The notes: generated by a model not told the origin, from the letters alone. A stretch of 50,093 bases of DNA from a virus (IMGVR_UViG_3300047557_002037:1-50093); one strand, 5' to 3'; positions 1-7,532 are shown, counted from the stretch's first letter. Numbers and translations: made by a program.

Positions 1-1
1 A

Positions 2-250
2 TTAAAATTCGCCAAAGCCTATGGACTTAAAATGATAAAAAACGAAGAAGAGCTTTATAACAAATACATGGCTTTTAATCAAATAATGTTAGAAGATCAC
101 AAAGCTATTGAAATCGCTGCCATTATGGTCGTTCAGGGTTTAAGTTTTTATAGAACAGTAATGGATGAAAACGACTATCAAAAAATAGTTGACAGTATAT
201 ATAATAATCGAAACAATGTAAAAACTTTTGAAGGTCCAGATATATTATGA
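2..250 (+). CDS. Unknown small protein, probably 5'-truncated by the window edge
   Basis: An open frame runs from the second base of the window to the stop at 248-250. The first internal ATG is at 32, giving 72 residues, but no stop codon precedes it in frame and no clear ribosome-binding site lies in front of it. The gene may therefore begin upstream of the window. The product is acidic and helical-looking, with no motif I recognise. Its stop overlaps the next start as ATGA, which suggests translational coupling in an operon. Confidence 0.6.
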   Translation, partial: LKFAKAYGLKMIKNEEELYNKYMAFNQIMLEDHKAIEIAAIMVVQGLSFYRTVMDENDYQKIVDSIYNNRNNVKTFEGPDIL

Positions 251-660
251 AACCAGAAACCCCCGCGGAAGGAATCTTGAAAACTAACGACTTCGGCGAT
301 AGTAAATATTATCAGGTTGTCTGCGGTTGCGGTCAGCCCGATCACAGCCTTTCTGTAGAAGTTGAAGCAGATGAATGCGGAGTGAATGTCAATACCTATG
401 CTACAGTAAAGACAGACTATTGGACAGAATCCGTTAAGAAGCGTTATGATATCAACGATCCTTATCTACAAGAATTGGATTGGACTCTAAAAGATATTTG
501 GAACGGGTTTGTCACTAGATTAAAACTCACATGGTCAGTATGGACTAAAGGTTATATTCAAGCAGAAACCACTATTACCATGAGTGAGCAACAAGCTCTT
601 AACTACGCAGAAACTCTCAAATCCGCAATCAAAGATGTCAAAGATTTCAAAAAGTCCTGA
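247..660 (+). CDS. Conserved hypothetical phage protein
   Basis: This 137-residue protein starts at an ATG inside an ATGA overlap with the preceding gene. It has an early Cys-Gly-Cys-Gly segment (VCGCGQPDHSLSVEV) followed by mixed strand-helix sequence rich in aromatic residues around WTLKDIWNGF. The C-terminus is a lysine-rich helix. I do not recognise a family. The CGCG segment might bind metal, but no second cysteine pair is visible. Confidence 0.7.
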   Translation: MKPETPAEGILKTNDFGDSKYYQVVCGCGQPDHSLSVEVEADECGVNVNTYATVKTDYWTESVKKRYDINDPYLQELDWTLKDIWNGFVTRLKLTWSVWTKGYIQAETTITMSEQQALNYAETLKSAIKDVKDFKKS

Positions 661-1216
661 AAGGCATTCTTTCCAAAAGGAAGGTTATGTCAAGCGTCAG
701 GCAGAAAAAGGCGAACCCGTCGACGAAGATTATCTAGACTATTTTCAAAAAATAATCGAAGATCACGATCGCAAATTTGAAGACCCAGAAACCCACAAGA
801 ACAATATGGAATACGATCTCCTAACCACCGATTGGATTTTGGAGAAAGTTCGTGCCAGAGACGACTATGCCCAGAACTTATATGCGGCCATGTGCAATAA
901 CGGTTTCATCAAATTGGATGTTATTCCTATCCTTAAACAGGAAGAATGGAGTTGCTCTTGGCGCTATGCCGGAGGTATAATCGCAGACATGCAGGAAAAG
1001 GGTGATTATGTCGATTGGTACTGCTCCGGCATCCGAGATGTTGGTTTGTACGATCACTACAAAGATAACGAAGAACTTACCGAAGAACAATCGGCAAGAT
1101 TAGAAATAACTAAAAGATATGTCGGCGAAGGCTGCATAACCGACGAGATCCGGAATGATCTCCAACGTCTTGGTTGGGCAGTGGCGCCCGGTGGAGATTG
1201 GGAAAAATTTGTTTAA
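635..1216 (+). CDS. Conserved hypothetical phage protein
   Basis: I chose the ATG at 635, giving 193 residues and a 26-nt overlap with the upstream gene. A GTG at 584 would extend the protein by 17 residues and cannot be excluded, since neither start has a strong ribosome-binding site. The middle contains a Trp- and Cys-rich segment, EEWSCSWRYAGGIIADM, followed by YVDWYCSGI, which looks like a folded core. The ends are acidic and helical. No function can be assigned. Confidence 0.7.
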   Translation: MSKISKSPERHSFQKEGYVKRQAEKGEPVDEDYLDYFQKIIEDHDRKFEDPETHKNNMEYDLLTTDWILEKVRARDDYAQNLYAAMCNNGFIKLDVIPILKQEEWSCSWRYAGGIIADMQEKGDYVDWYCSGIRDVGLYDHYKDNEELTEEQSARLEITKRYVGEGCITDEIRNDLQRLGWAVAPGGDWEKFV

Positions 1217-1239
1217 CTTAAAGGAGATTATTTTCTAAA

Positions 1240-1434
1240 ATGACCTGGGAACTTTATGAGGTCTGGACCGAAGATGAATTCGGTCATCAGGAATTGGTAG
1301 ACACTACCAAAAGCTATCGAGAAGCTGAAAAATTGGCACAACAAGCACTTGTAGAAGGTGCATATATGACAGTTATTTTTAAAGAAACCGAAGACGGTGA
1401 TACAGAAGAAGTCGAACGGTTGACATTGGGCTAA
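1240..1434 (+). CDS. Small acidic hypothetical protein
   Basis: This is a 64-residue acidic protein preceded by a good Shine-Dalgarno (AAAGGAG, around 1220-1226). The sequence pattern (W-E-L-Y-E-V at the start, then a helix and a strand) suggests a small alpha/beta fold. It has no recognisable family. The 3' end of this gene contains the -35 box of the promoter that probably drives the next gene. Confidence 0.7.
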   Translation: MTWELYEVWTEDEFGHQELVDTTKSYREAEKLAQQALVEGAYMTVIFKETEDGDTEEVERLTLG

Positions 1435-1448
1435 ATTGATGTTACAAT
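1420..1448 (+). promoter_or_regulatory. Sigma-70 type promoter inside the 3' end of the preceding gene
   Basis: A perfect -35 box TTGACA (1420-1425) is followed by a 17-nt spacer and a 5/6 match to the -10 box, TACAAT (1443-1448). The predicted start near 1455 leaves a leader of about 24 nt with an AGGAG site (1467-1471) before the ATG at 1479. It fits early expression of the 394-residue gene by host RNA polymerase. Confidence 0.75.
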
Positions 1449-1478
1449 ATAAGTATTGTTAAAAATAGGAGCAACTAA

Positions 1479-2663
1479 ATGGCTAAGGCAACTACCAAAA
1501 CTCGTGTAACCAAAAAGCATGTTGCAGAACATCGCTCTAAGTCTCAACGTGATCTAAGTCCCAAATGGGACGGTCACGAATCTTGGTCCACCGATGAGTT
1601 TTATCGCCATTTTCGTCATTCAATGGATTACTATCGTTTGGAATTCAACGGTCGTGATCTCAAGCCCAAAGTCATAAATTGGATGGGTGTCAACGGTTAT
1701 ACCAAGGAGCAAATCAAGGCATTCAAAGATACCAAAGACTTCCGTTGTAATACTACAATGGGCTCTATCGCAGCCAATCTACTTCGAGGTATGCCTCCTG
1801 TACGTGCAGACTTCAATGAAGGTCGTAATACTGCCCAATGGCTGGGTCAACAGATCGCTAAAATTCTAGAAGACGGTAAAGATGACTACGAACCCGAAGT
1901 GACTGAAGAAAAAGTCGCTGTTCCTGCTGTATCTATTCAAGAACGTGTTCGTGAAGCCACTTTTGGAATGACCGAGGAAATCGAAGATACTATCGATTCG
2001 TTCTCACGTGATCCAGAATCTTTCGATCCCAAAGCATTTAAAATTCTAAATCTTTTGCGAGGAAAGCAAGCCAAAGCCGCACACGCTCGCATCATCAAAG
2101 ACTTTTATCAGCGACAACATGACGAATACATTGAGCTTCAAGAAGGCAAATGTGATCAACTCAAAGAAGCATATAGTCATTTGAGCAAAGCTCAAGTTAA
2201 GAAAATCGTTGCTTTCTATCAAGAGATTTTGAGCGCCTGCGATATGCTGATGCAAGAAGCTAAGATTAATCGCAAGCCACGTGTTAAGAAGTCTAAACCC
2301 GTTGAGAAGATCGTCGAGAAACTCAAATATATGAAACAGGACGACAAGCTGAAATTGGTTTCTATTAGCCCTGCTGACATCGTGGGTGCTAAAGAACTGT
2401 GGGTTTTCAATGTAAAAACTCGCAAGCTGGGCAAATATGTTGCAGGTGAGTTTAACGATCTCGGCGTCAAAGGCACTAGTGTTACTGGTTTTGATGAGAT
2501 TAAATCCGTGCAAAAGACCCTACGCAAACCAGAAGAACAGCTCAAAGAGTTCAAGGCTGCGGGCAAAGTAGCTCTACGCAAGTTTCTTGAGGATATTAAA
2601 GCAGTAGATATCAAACTCAACGGACGTATCAACGAAGATACTATCCTTTTAAAAGTACAATAA
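1479..2663 (+). CDS. Conserved 394-residue phage protein of unknown function
   Basis: The start is well defined by AGGAG seven nt upstream. The N-terminus is basic (MAKATTKTRVTKKHVAEHRS). A middle region with W-D-G-H-E-S-W and R-H-F-R-H-S-M-D-Y-Y segments is followed by helical, lysine-rich sequence (about residues 180-280). The C-terminal third has a short strand-rich part containing VSISPADIVGAKELWVFNV. It resembles proteins common in aquatic T4-like phages that lack a known role. The sigma-70 promoter upstream points to early expression and the terminator downstream makes it a single-gene transcription unit. A nucleic-acid-binding role is possible but unproven. Confidence 0.75.
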   Translation: MAKATTKTRVTKKHVAEHRSKSQRDLSPKWDGHESWSTDEFYRHFRHSMDYYRLEFNGRDLKPKVINWMGVNGYTKEQIKAFKDTKDFRCNTTMGSIAANLLRGMPPVRADFNEGRNTAQWLGQQIAKILEDGKDDYEPEVTEEKVAVPAVSIQERVREATFGMTEEIEDTIDSFSRDPESFDPKAFKILNLLRGKQAKAAHARIIKDFYQRQHDEYIELQEGKCDQLKEAYSHLSKAQVKKIVAFYQEILSACDMLMQEAKINRKPRVKKSKPVEKIVEKLKYMKQDDKLKLVSISPADIVGAKELWVFNVKTRKLGKYVAGEFNDLGVKGTSVTGFDEIKSVQKTLRKPEEQLKEFKAAGKVALRKFLEDIKAVDIKLNGRINEDTILLKVQ

Positions 2664-2680
2664 CATAGTAAATTTACAGT

Positions 2681-2707
2681 AAAAAGCAGGCTTCGGCCTG
2701 CTTTTTT
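2681..2707 (+). terminator. Strong intrinsic terminator with a TTCG loop
   Basis: The stem GCAGGC (2686-2691) and GCCTGC (2696-2701) closes a TTCG tetraloop. It is flanked by five A residues upstream and six T residues (2702-2707) downstream that extend the stem and form the U-tract. It ends the transcription unit of the gene at 1479 and lies just before a late-promoter box. Confidence 0.95.
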
Positions 2708-2714
2708 ATTGGCT

Positions 2715-2723
2715 GATAAATAC
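2715..2723 (+). promoter_or_regulatory. T4-like late promoter box (GATAAATAC)
   Basis: GATAAATAC matches the T4 late -10 element. The last A of TAAATA is at 2722 and the ATG of the next gene is at 2730, so the predicted start lies 0-2 nt before the start codon. It directly follows the terminator, as expected for a new late unit. Confidence 0.7.
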
Positions 2724-2729
2724 TTAACT

Positions 2730-3830
2730 ATGAGTAAAAACAATATCGATCAAGCATTGGCAGCACTTGCAGATGCTCTTAAAGGGATTGAACTTAACAG
2801 TTCATTAGACTACAAAGAAATAGCTCGCAAGTTTCCACTGCGGTCACTGAGCGGTGATCACATCAATGGCGGTAAAATACAAAACTTCGCCAGTGCCGGT
2901 ATCGCTGATTTATCAACAAACACACAATTAACCATAACTAATGATGGTGTACATGTGACTAATTTAAAAGTTGATAATTTAGAAAAGCTGTCAGTCAGTG
3001 GAACTATTAAAGCAAAAACTTTAGAAGTAGACGAATTAAAAGCAGAAATAAAATTTGAAAAAGATCAACCTATAGTTTTTTCTAGTGATAATTTAGAAGG
3101 TAAAGGATTACTTTGGTCCGGTAAAGGAAACACCAAACAATTTATTTTTGCATCAAATCCAGATAGATTTTTTGTATCAGAAAATATCGATTTTGCTCGC
3201 GGAAAAAGTATCAGCATTAATAACATAAAACTAATCGACGAAAAAGAATTAGGACCAACTATTATTAAAAGTAGTTTACAACAGGTAGGTCGATTAAAAG
3301 GATTGATAGTCGATGGTGATTTAACATTAGATCAATACATAGTCTATAATAGTTCAACCAATAGATTAGGCTTAGGTACCGAAGATCCCAATGCTGCCCT
3401 TAGCATCGCCGAAGACGGAATTGAAGTAATCGTTGGAACAAAAAACAGTGTAAGAGGTTTTATAGGCACACATGCCAGCAACGATTTTGATATAGTAACA
3501 GATAACACTGCAAGAATATCTATAAGTTCTAGTGGAAATATCACATTAGGAAATACTAAAATATCTCCAGTGCAAATCTCCGTTCACGGTAAAATGGCTA
3601 TTAAAGTATCTACTCCGGACCCAGAAGTAGATCTTCATGTCAATGGTTCCGTAAAATTTAATAACAGATTACAGAAAGTTGACAGATCATATCCCAGCAG
3701 TGGATCATATAATGCCGGTGATATCGTATGGAATTCTGAACCTAGGATTAATCAATATGTAGGTTGGATTTGTGTACAAGCAGGTAGTCCCGGAATTTGG
3801 GAACCTTTTGGTAAAATTGGAAATTCTTAA
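2730..3830 (+). CDS. Tail fibre or spike-like virion protein, first of a tandem pair
   Basis: I chose the ATG at 2730 (366 residues) because the alternative TTG at 2709 lies inside the terminator and late-promoter region. The N-terminal part is unique and strand-rich. From about residue 125 on it is closely similar to the next gene, sharing ASNPDRFFVSENID-type and EKELGPT motifs, NRLGLGTEDP and a DNTARISI strand. The C-terminus carries the aromatic motif GDIVWN...YVGWIC..AGSPG.W, common at the tips of phage tail proteins. A virion structural, probably receptor-facing, role is inferred from this and the late promoter. Confidence 0.75.
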   Translation: MSKNNIDQALAALADALKGIELNSSLDYKEIARKFPLRSLSGDHINGGKIQNFASAGIADLSTNTQLTITNDGVHVTNLKVDNLEKLSVSGTIKAKTLEVDELKAEIKFEKDQPIVFSSDNLEGKGLLWSGKGNTKQFIFASNPDRFFVSENIDFARGKSISINNIKLIDEKELGPTIIKSSLQQVGRLKGLIVDGDLTLDQYIVYNSSTNRLGLGTEDPNAALSIAEDGIEVIVGTKNSVRGFIGTHASNDFDIVTDNTARISISSSGNITLGNTKISPVQISVHGKMAIKVSTPDPEVDLHVNGSVKFNNRLQKVDRSYPSSGSYNAGDIVWNSEPRINQYVGWICVQAGSPGIWEPFGKIGNS

Positions 3831-3832
3831 TT

Positions 3833-4675
3833 ATGGCTGACAAAGATAAACTAGAAATACTAACGACTCTTATCAAAGAACTTTTGTCAGAAGGCAAAGA
3901 AATTGATTCTTCCGAATTTCCTTTCGTGATCATAAAAGGAGATATAGACGGAAAAGGGATCATATGGAGCGGTCAAGGACACAACAAGCAATTAATATTT
4001 GCCAGCAAACCTGATAGATTTTTCATATCTGAAAACATTGATCTCGCTAAAGAAAAATCTATATCAGTCAACAACATTAAAGTTTTAGACGAAAAAGAAT
4101 TAGGACCCACAGTTACCAAAAGTAATCTTAGAGAAGTAGGAAGATTAAAAGGTTTATTAGTTGACGGAGGAGTAAGGATCAATGAGTATCTGATCTATGA
4201 TGCTAACACCGATCGACTTGGATTGGGGACCGAAGAACCAAAAGCATCTTTGAGTATCGCAGATCAAAACATAGAATTAATATTCGGTGCATCTGAACCT
4301 AATGTAGGTAGCATAGGAACTTTTAATTCTGCAGATTTAGAATTAGTAACAGACAACACAGCAAGAATAACAATACAAGCCGGTGGTAATATTGTATTAG
4401 GGAATCCGTCTCAGGGAGAAATAAAAGTAAGTGTGCTAGGAAAATTGGCGATAAATGTTTCTAATCCAGATCCTAGAAGTTCTCTACATGTAAATGGTCC
4501 TATAAAATTCAATGACAAGTTACATTTAAATGGTAACGAACCTCCTATCAGCGGAGCATTTAATGAGGGTGACATTGTTTGGAATACCTATCCACAGCCT
4601 GGAAAATTCGTAGGTTGGGTATGCACACAAGCAGGTAATCCTGGTTTATGGAGCGGGTTTGGAAGAATTGAGTAA
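3833..4675 (+). CDS. Tail fibre or spike-like virion protein, second of a tandem pair
   Basis: This 280-residue protein is a paralogue of its upstream neighbour, lacking most of the N-terminal unique region. The shared order is a G-K-G-(I/L)-(I/L)-W-S-G segment, PDRFF(V/I)SENID, DEKELGPT, GRLKGL(I/L)VDG, RLGLGTE(D/E)P, a beta-rich stretch, then GDIVWN and VGWVCTQAGNPG.W. Only two nt separate the genes, so they are probably co-transcribed from the late promoter at 2715. The pair could form hetero-oligomers or represent diversified adhesin tips; this is inference. Confidence 0.75.
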   Translation: MADKDKLEILTTLIKELLSEGKEIDSSEFPFVIIKGDIDGKGIIWSGQGHNKQLIFASKPDRFFISENIDLAKEKSISVNNIKVLDEKELGPTVTKSNLREVGRLKGLLVDGGVRINEYLIYDANTDRLGLGTEEPKASLSIADQNIELIFGASEPNVGSIGTFNSADLELVTDNTARITIQAGGNIVLGNPSQGEIKVSVLGKLAINVSNPDPRSSLHVNGPIKFNDKLHLNGNEPPISGAFNEGDIVWNTYPQPGKFVGWVCTQAGNPGLWSGFGRIE

Positions 4676-5271
4676 TGTCCAAAGCCTTGGTGATCGGTAA
4701 CGGCGAAAGTCGTAAATCTATCGATATTGAAAAATATAGAAACACTCATACACTAATAGGATGTAATGCTCTACATCGAGATATTGTTGTAGATCATCTT
4801 ATCTGTTGTGATCGAAGGATGGTTGCAGAAGCCGTCGAAAATCCTCAAACTAAAAATACATTGATCTATGTAAGACCTCATTGGTTTCATTTCTTTCGAA
4901 AAATCAAAAAGAATAAAAACATAAAAGTCGTTCCCGAGCTTCCTTTCAAAGGAGAATCAAAAAAAGATGACCCTGAACATTGGGGCAGCGGTTGTTTCGC
5001 TGTGCTATTGGCAGCTTCTTCGGATGTCGAAGAAATCGAATTAATAGGCTTTGATTTGTATCCTATCGATAAATCAGTGAACAACATATACAAAGGCACA
5101 TCAAATTATTCTAGAATCGATTCGCAACCAGTTGATCCATCATATTGGATATACCAAATTGGAAGAATTTTTCAAAATTATCCTAGTAAAAAATTTATCA
5201 TAAGAAATAAAGATTCATGGAACGTACCCGAAGAATGGAGAAAAAATAACGTCCTCTTCGTTGCATTATAA
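4675..5271 (+). CDS. Rossmann-like protein, DUF115/glycosyltransferase-like
   Basis: This 198-residue protein starts with ALVIGNGESRKSIDI, a nucleotide-binding-like Rossmann start seen in phage DUF115 (MptE-like) proteins and some sugar transferases. A central EHWGSGCFAVLLAA helix and an E-I-E-L-I-G-F-D-L-Y segment fit the same fold. The start overlaps the upstream stop by one base (TAATG). Its position before kdsA and a glycosyltransferase makes a role in glycan metabolism plausible. The exact reaction cannot be read from the sequence. Confidence 0.6.
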   Translation: MSKALVIGNGESRKSIDIEKYRNTHTLIGCNALHRDIVVDHLICCDRRMVAEAVENPQTKNTLIYVRPHWFHFFRKIKKNKNIKVVPELPFKGESKKDDPEHWGSGCFAVLLAASSDVEEIELIGFDLYPIDKSVNNIYKGTSNYSRIDSQPVDPSYWIYQIGRIFQNYPSKKFIIRNKDSWNVPEEWRKNNVLFVAL

Positions 5272-5275
5272 ATAT
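5267..5275 (+). promoter_or_regulatory. Perfect T4-like late promoter (TATAAATAT)
   Basis: TATAAATA at 5267-5274 is the exact T4 late consensus and overlaps the stop codon of the preceding gene. The predicted start near 5280 gives a leader of about 100 nt before the QueD-like gene, and that leader has marked secondary structure. Confidence 0.8.
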
Positions 5276-5297
5276 TCAGGTAGTACAATAGTTCTAT

Positions 5298-5374
5298 AGA
5301 GGACTTAAATGACTTTCAACCCTCTTTAAATATTCTGCAAGTCATCAAACTTACTCGCTTATATGCATAGGAGG
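5298..5374 (+). promoter_or_regulatory. Candidate pseudoknot leader with switchable Shine-Dalgarno
   Basis: AGAGG (5298-5302) can pair with CCTCT (5321-5325). ATGACTT (5309-5315), in the loop of that stem, is exactly complementary to AAGTCAT (5339-5345) downstream. Together they form an H-type pseudoknot of 5 and 7 bp. CCTCT can instead pair with GGAGG (5370-5374), the Shine-Dalgarno of the QueD-like gene, so the two pairings exclude each other. That is the layout of a translational switch. The AGAGG...ACCCTCT part recalls preQ1-I riboswitches, but the loops and tail are longer than that class, so I do not assign it. Complementarity is seen; regulation is inferred. Confidence 0.5.
5309..5329 (+). 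CDS. Possible 6-codon leader ORF (MTFNPL)
   Basis: An ATG at 5309 is preceded by AGAGGA (5298-5303) at a 5-nt spacing and opens a 6-codon frame ending in TAA at 5327-5329. Its Shine-Dalgarno is the 5' strand of the leader stem and its start codon lies inside the second pairing element. Translation would therefore disrupt the structure. It may be a leader peptide or a chance frame. Confidence 0.3.
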   Translation: MTFNPL

Positions 5375-5380
5375 CAAGAG

Positions 5381-5902
5381 ATGGCGAAATATATTTCAAC
5401 TAAAACTTATGGCAATGAACAAGGTCTAAGCTGTTGCTTTAGACAATGGCGTTCAACTCATTCACATTGCTCATTACTTCATGGTTACTCAATTGGTGTT
5501 CGAGCACAGTTCGAAAGTGAAACACTAGATGATCGTAATTGGGTCATGGACTTTGGCGGGCTTAAAGCATTCAAAGCATGGCTTGAATATATGTTTGATC
5601 ATACTTTGGTAATCGCAGAAGATGATCCTTACTTAGATATCTTTAGAGGTATGGCGGCATATGGTCTTCAAGATCGTGGTGGCATGTGTGATTTACGAAT
5701 TGTACCGGCTGTTGGCTGTGAAAAGTTTTCAGAATTAGCTTTTAAAGAATTAGATAAGATCGTTAAAACATTCCAAGCAGGAGAAAGCTATACTGTAAAT
5801 GATAAAACTTTCGAATGTCGTTATCCAGTAGGCCAAGGTGTACGTGTTCGTTCGGTAGAAGTATTTGAGCACGGAGCTAACTCCGCAATCTACGAAGCCT
5901 AA
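5381..5902 (+). CDS. queD: QueD-like 6-pyruvoyl/6-carboxytetrahydropterin synthase family protein
   Basis: The start at 5381 is fixed by AGGAGG (5369-5374) six nt upstream and gives 173 residues. Typical family elements are the Cys-x3-His-Gly segment (C30, H34 in SHCSLLHGY), MDFGGLK, FDHTLVIAEDDP, GCEKFSE and the VEVFEHGANSA end. QueD makes carboxy-tetrahydropterin on the way to preQ0 and queuosine. However, two of the three zinc-binding histidines seem replaced: the usual A-A-H is C-C-F (F20), and His-Gly-His is His-Gly-Tyr (Y36). This matches a divergent phage branch, so the activity is uncertain. No queC, queE or folE lies in the window. It is probably expressed late through the structured leader. 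Confidence 0.75.
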   Translation: MAKYISTKTYGNEQGLSCCFRQWRSTHSHCSLLHGYSIGVRAQFESETLDDRNWVMDFGGLKAFKAWLEYMFDHTLVIAEDDPYLDIFRGMAAYGLQDRGGMCDLRIVPAVGCEKFSELAFKELDKIVKTFQAGESYTVNDKTFECRYPVGQGVRVRSVEVFEHGANSAIYEA

Positions 5903-5903
5903 A

Positions 5904-5939
5904 AAAATGTACGCATAAATAATAATATGCGTACATTTT
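5904..5939 (+). promoter_or_regulatory. 13-bp hairpin burying the kdsA start codon
   Basis: Bases 5904-5916 and 5927-5939 are perfectly complementary over 13 bp and enclose a 10-nt AT loop (5917-5926). The 3' arm begins with the kdsA ATG and ends in TTTT. On a read-through transcript the start codon would be sequestered, and the hairpin could also weakly terminate the QueD-gene transcript. A late-promoter box spans the loop. Confidence 0.75.
5914..5922 (+). promoter_or_regulatory. T4-like late promoter box (CATAAATAA) inside the kdsA hairpin
   Basis: The last A of TAAATA is at 5921, so the expected start is at 5927, the A of the kdsA ATG. A transcript from here would lack the 5' arm of the hairpin and have a free start codon. 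Confidence 0.6.
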
Positions 5940-6757
5940 CAATCAATCGAATATTAGCCAGCAACGAAAATAAAATCTTTCTTATTGCTGGCCCCTGTCA
6001 GATAGAAAGTCAAGACCATTCCGAGTTTATGGCAGGTAGTATTAAAGAAATCTGCGATAGTCTAGACGTAGATTTGATTTATAAAAGCAGTTTTGATAAA
6101 GCCAATCGTTCGAGCATCAATACCAAACGAGGTATAGGTATAGACGAAGGATTAAAAATTCTTAACGGTATCAAACATGAATTTGGTATCCCTGTATTGA
6201 CTGACATACATGAAAACTATCAAGCCGGGCTAGTAGCCGATGCCGGCATAGACGTTATACAAATTCCTGCCTTTTTATGTCGCCAGACTGATTTATTATT
6301 GGCCGCTGGTCAAACAGGATGTGTGGTCAATGTTAAAAAAGGTCAATTTCTTGCACCTCACGATATGAAAAACGTTGCAGCCAAGATTGCTTCAACAGGC
6401 AATGAAAGAATAATGTTATGCGAAAGAGGATATACTCATGGATACAATAATCTTGTGGTCGATATGCGCAGTTTACCTATTATGGCAGATACTGGTTATC
6501 CCGTTATCTTTGATGCCACACATTCTGTTCAGCAGCCTGGAGGATTGGGATCGGTCAGTGGCGGAGACCGCGAAATGGTACCCTACCTGGCGAGGGCTGC
6601 TATAGCCACGGGGTGTTTAGCGGGTGTGTTTATAGAAACACATCAAGATCCCGATAATGCACCTTCAGATGGTCCTAACATGGTTAGGTTAGATAAATTA
6701 AAAAAATTATTAGAAGATTTGGTAACGATAGATGGAATTGTCAAAAGAAGAACGTAA
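5927..6757 (+). CDS. kdsA: 3-deoxy-manno-octulosonate-8-phosphate synthase
   Basis: This full-length 276-residue TIM-barrel enzyme condenses phosphoenolpyruvate with arabinose-5-phosphate to KDO-8-phosphate, a precursor of the LPS inner core. Family motifs are [10 protein letters not shown] (residues 19-28), [64 protein letters not shown] and GGDREMV. Cys24 in GPC matches the metal-binding cysteine of metal-dependent KDO8P synthases, so it is probably of that class. It has no Shine-Dalgarno; the start lies in a hairpin with a late promoter in the loop. It overlaps the following glycosyltransferase by 26 nt. It could modify host LPS or supply a sugar for a virion or host glycan. Confidence 0.95.
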   Translation: MRTFSINRILASNENKIFLIAGPCQIESQDHSEFMAGSIKEICDSLDVDLIYKSSFDKANRSSINTKRGIGIDEGLKILNGIKHEFGIPVLTDIHENYQAGLVADAGIDVIQIPAFLCRQTDLLLAAGQTGCVVNVKKGQFLAPHDMKNVAAKIASTGNERIMLCERGYTHGYNNLVVDMRSLPIMADTGYPVIFDATHSVQQPGGLGSVSGGDREMVPYLARAAIATGCLAGVFIETHQDPDNAPSDGPNMVRLDKLKKLLEDLVTIDGIVKRRT

Positions 6758-7532
6758 ACGTCTTAAAAGAGAAGCCAAGGCAGCAAAAGCAGCTCAAAAA
6801 AATTTAGAAGTATTACAATCTCTCGATCCAAATACAAAAGTTACTGTGCTGTGTGTGAGATTCGGTAACAAATATGGTAGGGAGTATGTTGAAAGATTAA
6901 GAAATATGATCTCTCGACATCTTTCCATACCTTACGAATTTGTATGTTTAACTGATGATCAGCATCCTATAGACGGTGTAAGATCTATATATCAACCAAA
7001 CGCAAACTATCACAGAGGATGGTGGCATAAGGTTCATATGTTTGATCCTAATTTGCCATTGCGGGGTAGAATAATTTATTTCGATCTCGATGTGGTCATA
7101 CATAGCAATATTAATAAATTGGCATTGTATCTTCCGGATCAATTTGTAGGCATACATGATTTCAATAGAAAATTTTATGCATCCTGGAAATATCTCAATA
7201 GTTCTGTACTAGCATGGAATCACGGAACACAAAATCACATCTGGGAACAATTCAAATCAAAACCTGCAGACGCTCAAAGAATGCAGGGAGATCAAGATTG
7301 GATTTGGAAGTTATGTCAAAATAAAATTAAATTTTGGCCTAAAGAATGGATAATGAGCTACAAATGGGAAATAAGATCAAGAGAAGAACTGCATGTGTTA
7401 AATGGTAAGAGACAGTTCAAAACCGTTAAAGACGATGTAAATACTCATCCAGAATGTTCTGTAGCTGTATTTCATGGCGAGCCAAATCCCTGTGAAGTAA
7501 AGGATAAATTTGTCATTGACAACTGGCGTTAA
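6732..7532 (+). CDS. Glycosyltransferase, GT-A fold (GT8-like)
   Basis: This 266-residue protein starts with a short basic helix ([17 protein letters not shown]) and then a GT-A-type domain. [18 protein letters not shown] and YEFVCLTDD form the nucleotide-binding half. The metal-binding DxD motif is D118-L-D120 in [13 protein letters not shown]. Later segments QGDQDWIW and AVFHGEPNP are typical of phage-borne transferases of this type. Donor and acceptor are unknown. It overlaps kdsA by 26 nt, which ties the two together in a glycan cassette. The 3' end contains the -35 box of the uvdE promoter. Confidence 0.8.
   Translation: MELSKEERKRLKREAKAAKAAQKNLEVLQSLDPNTKVTVLCVRFGNKYGREYVERLRNMISRHLSIPYEFVCLTDDQHPIDGVRSIYQPNANYHRGWWHKVHMFDPNLPLRGRIIYFDLDVVIHSNINKLALYLPDQFVGIHDFNRKFYASWKYLNSSVLAWNHGTQNHIWEQFKSKPADAQRMQGDQDWIWKLCQNKIKFWPKEWIMSYKWEIRSREELHVLNGKRQFKTVKDDVNTHPECSVAVFHGEPNPCEVKDKFVIDNWR

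Noticed and set aside
2046-2743. Two reverse-strand frames opposite the 394-residue gene
   Set aside because: They lie antisense to a well-supported gene with its own promoter and terminator, and have no start signals.
5325-5333. Second late-promoter-like box TTTAAATAT in the queD leader
   Set aside because: The core matches, but it falls within the structured leader and a perfect late consensus lies 58 nt upstream; it may be the third loop of the pseudoknot.
5298-5345. Assignment of the leader as a preQ1-I riboswitch
   Set aside because: The loops and the segment after the first stem are longer and less A-rich than that class, so only a structural resemblance is claimed.
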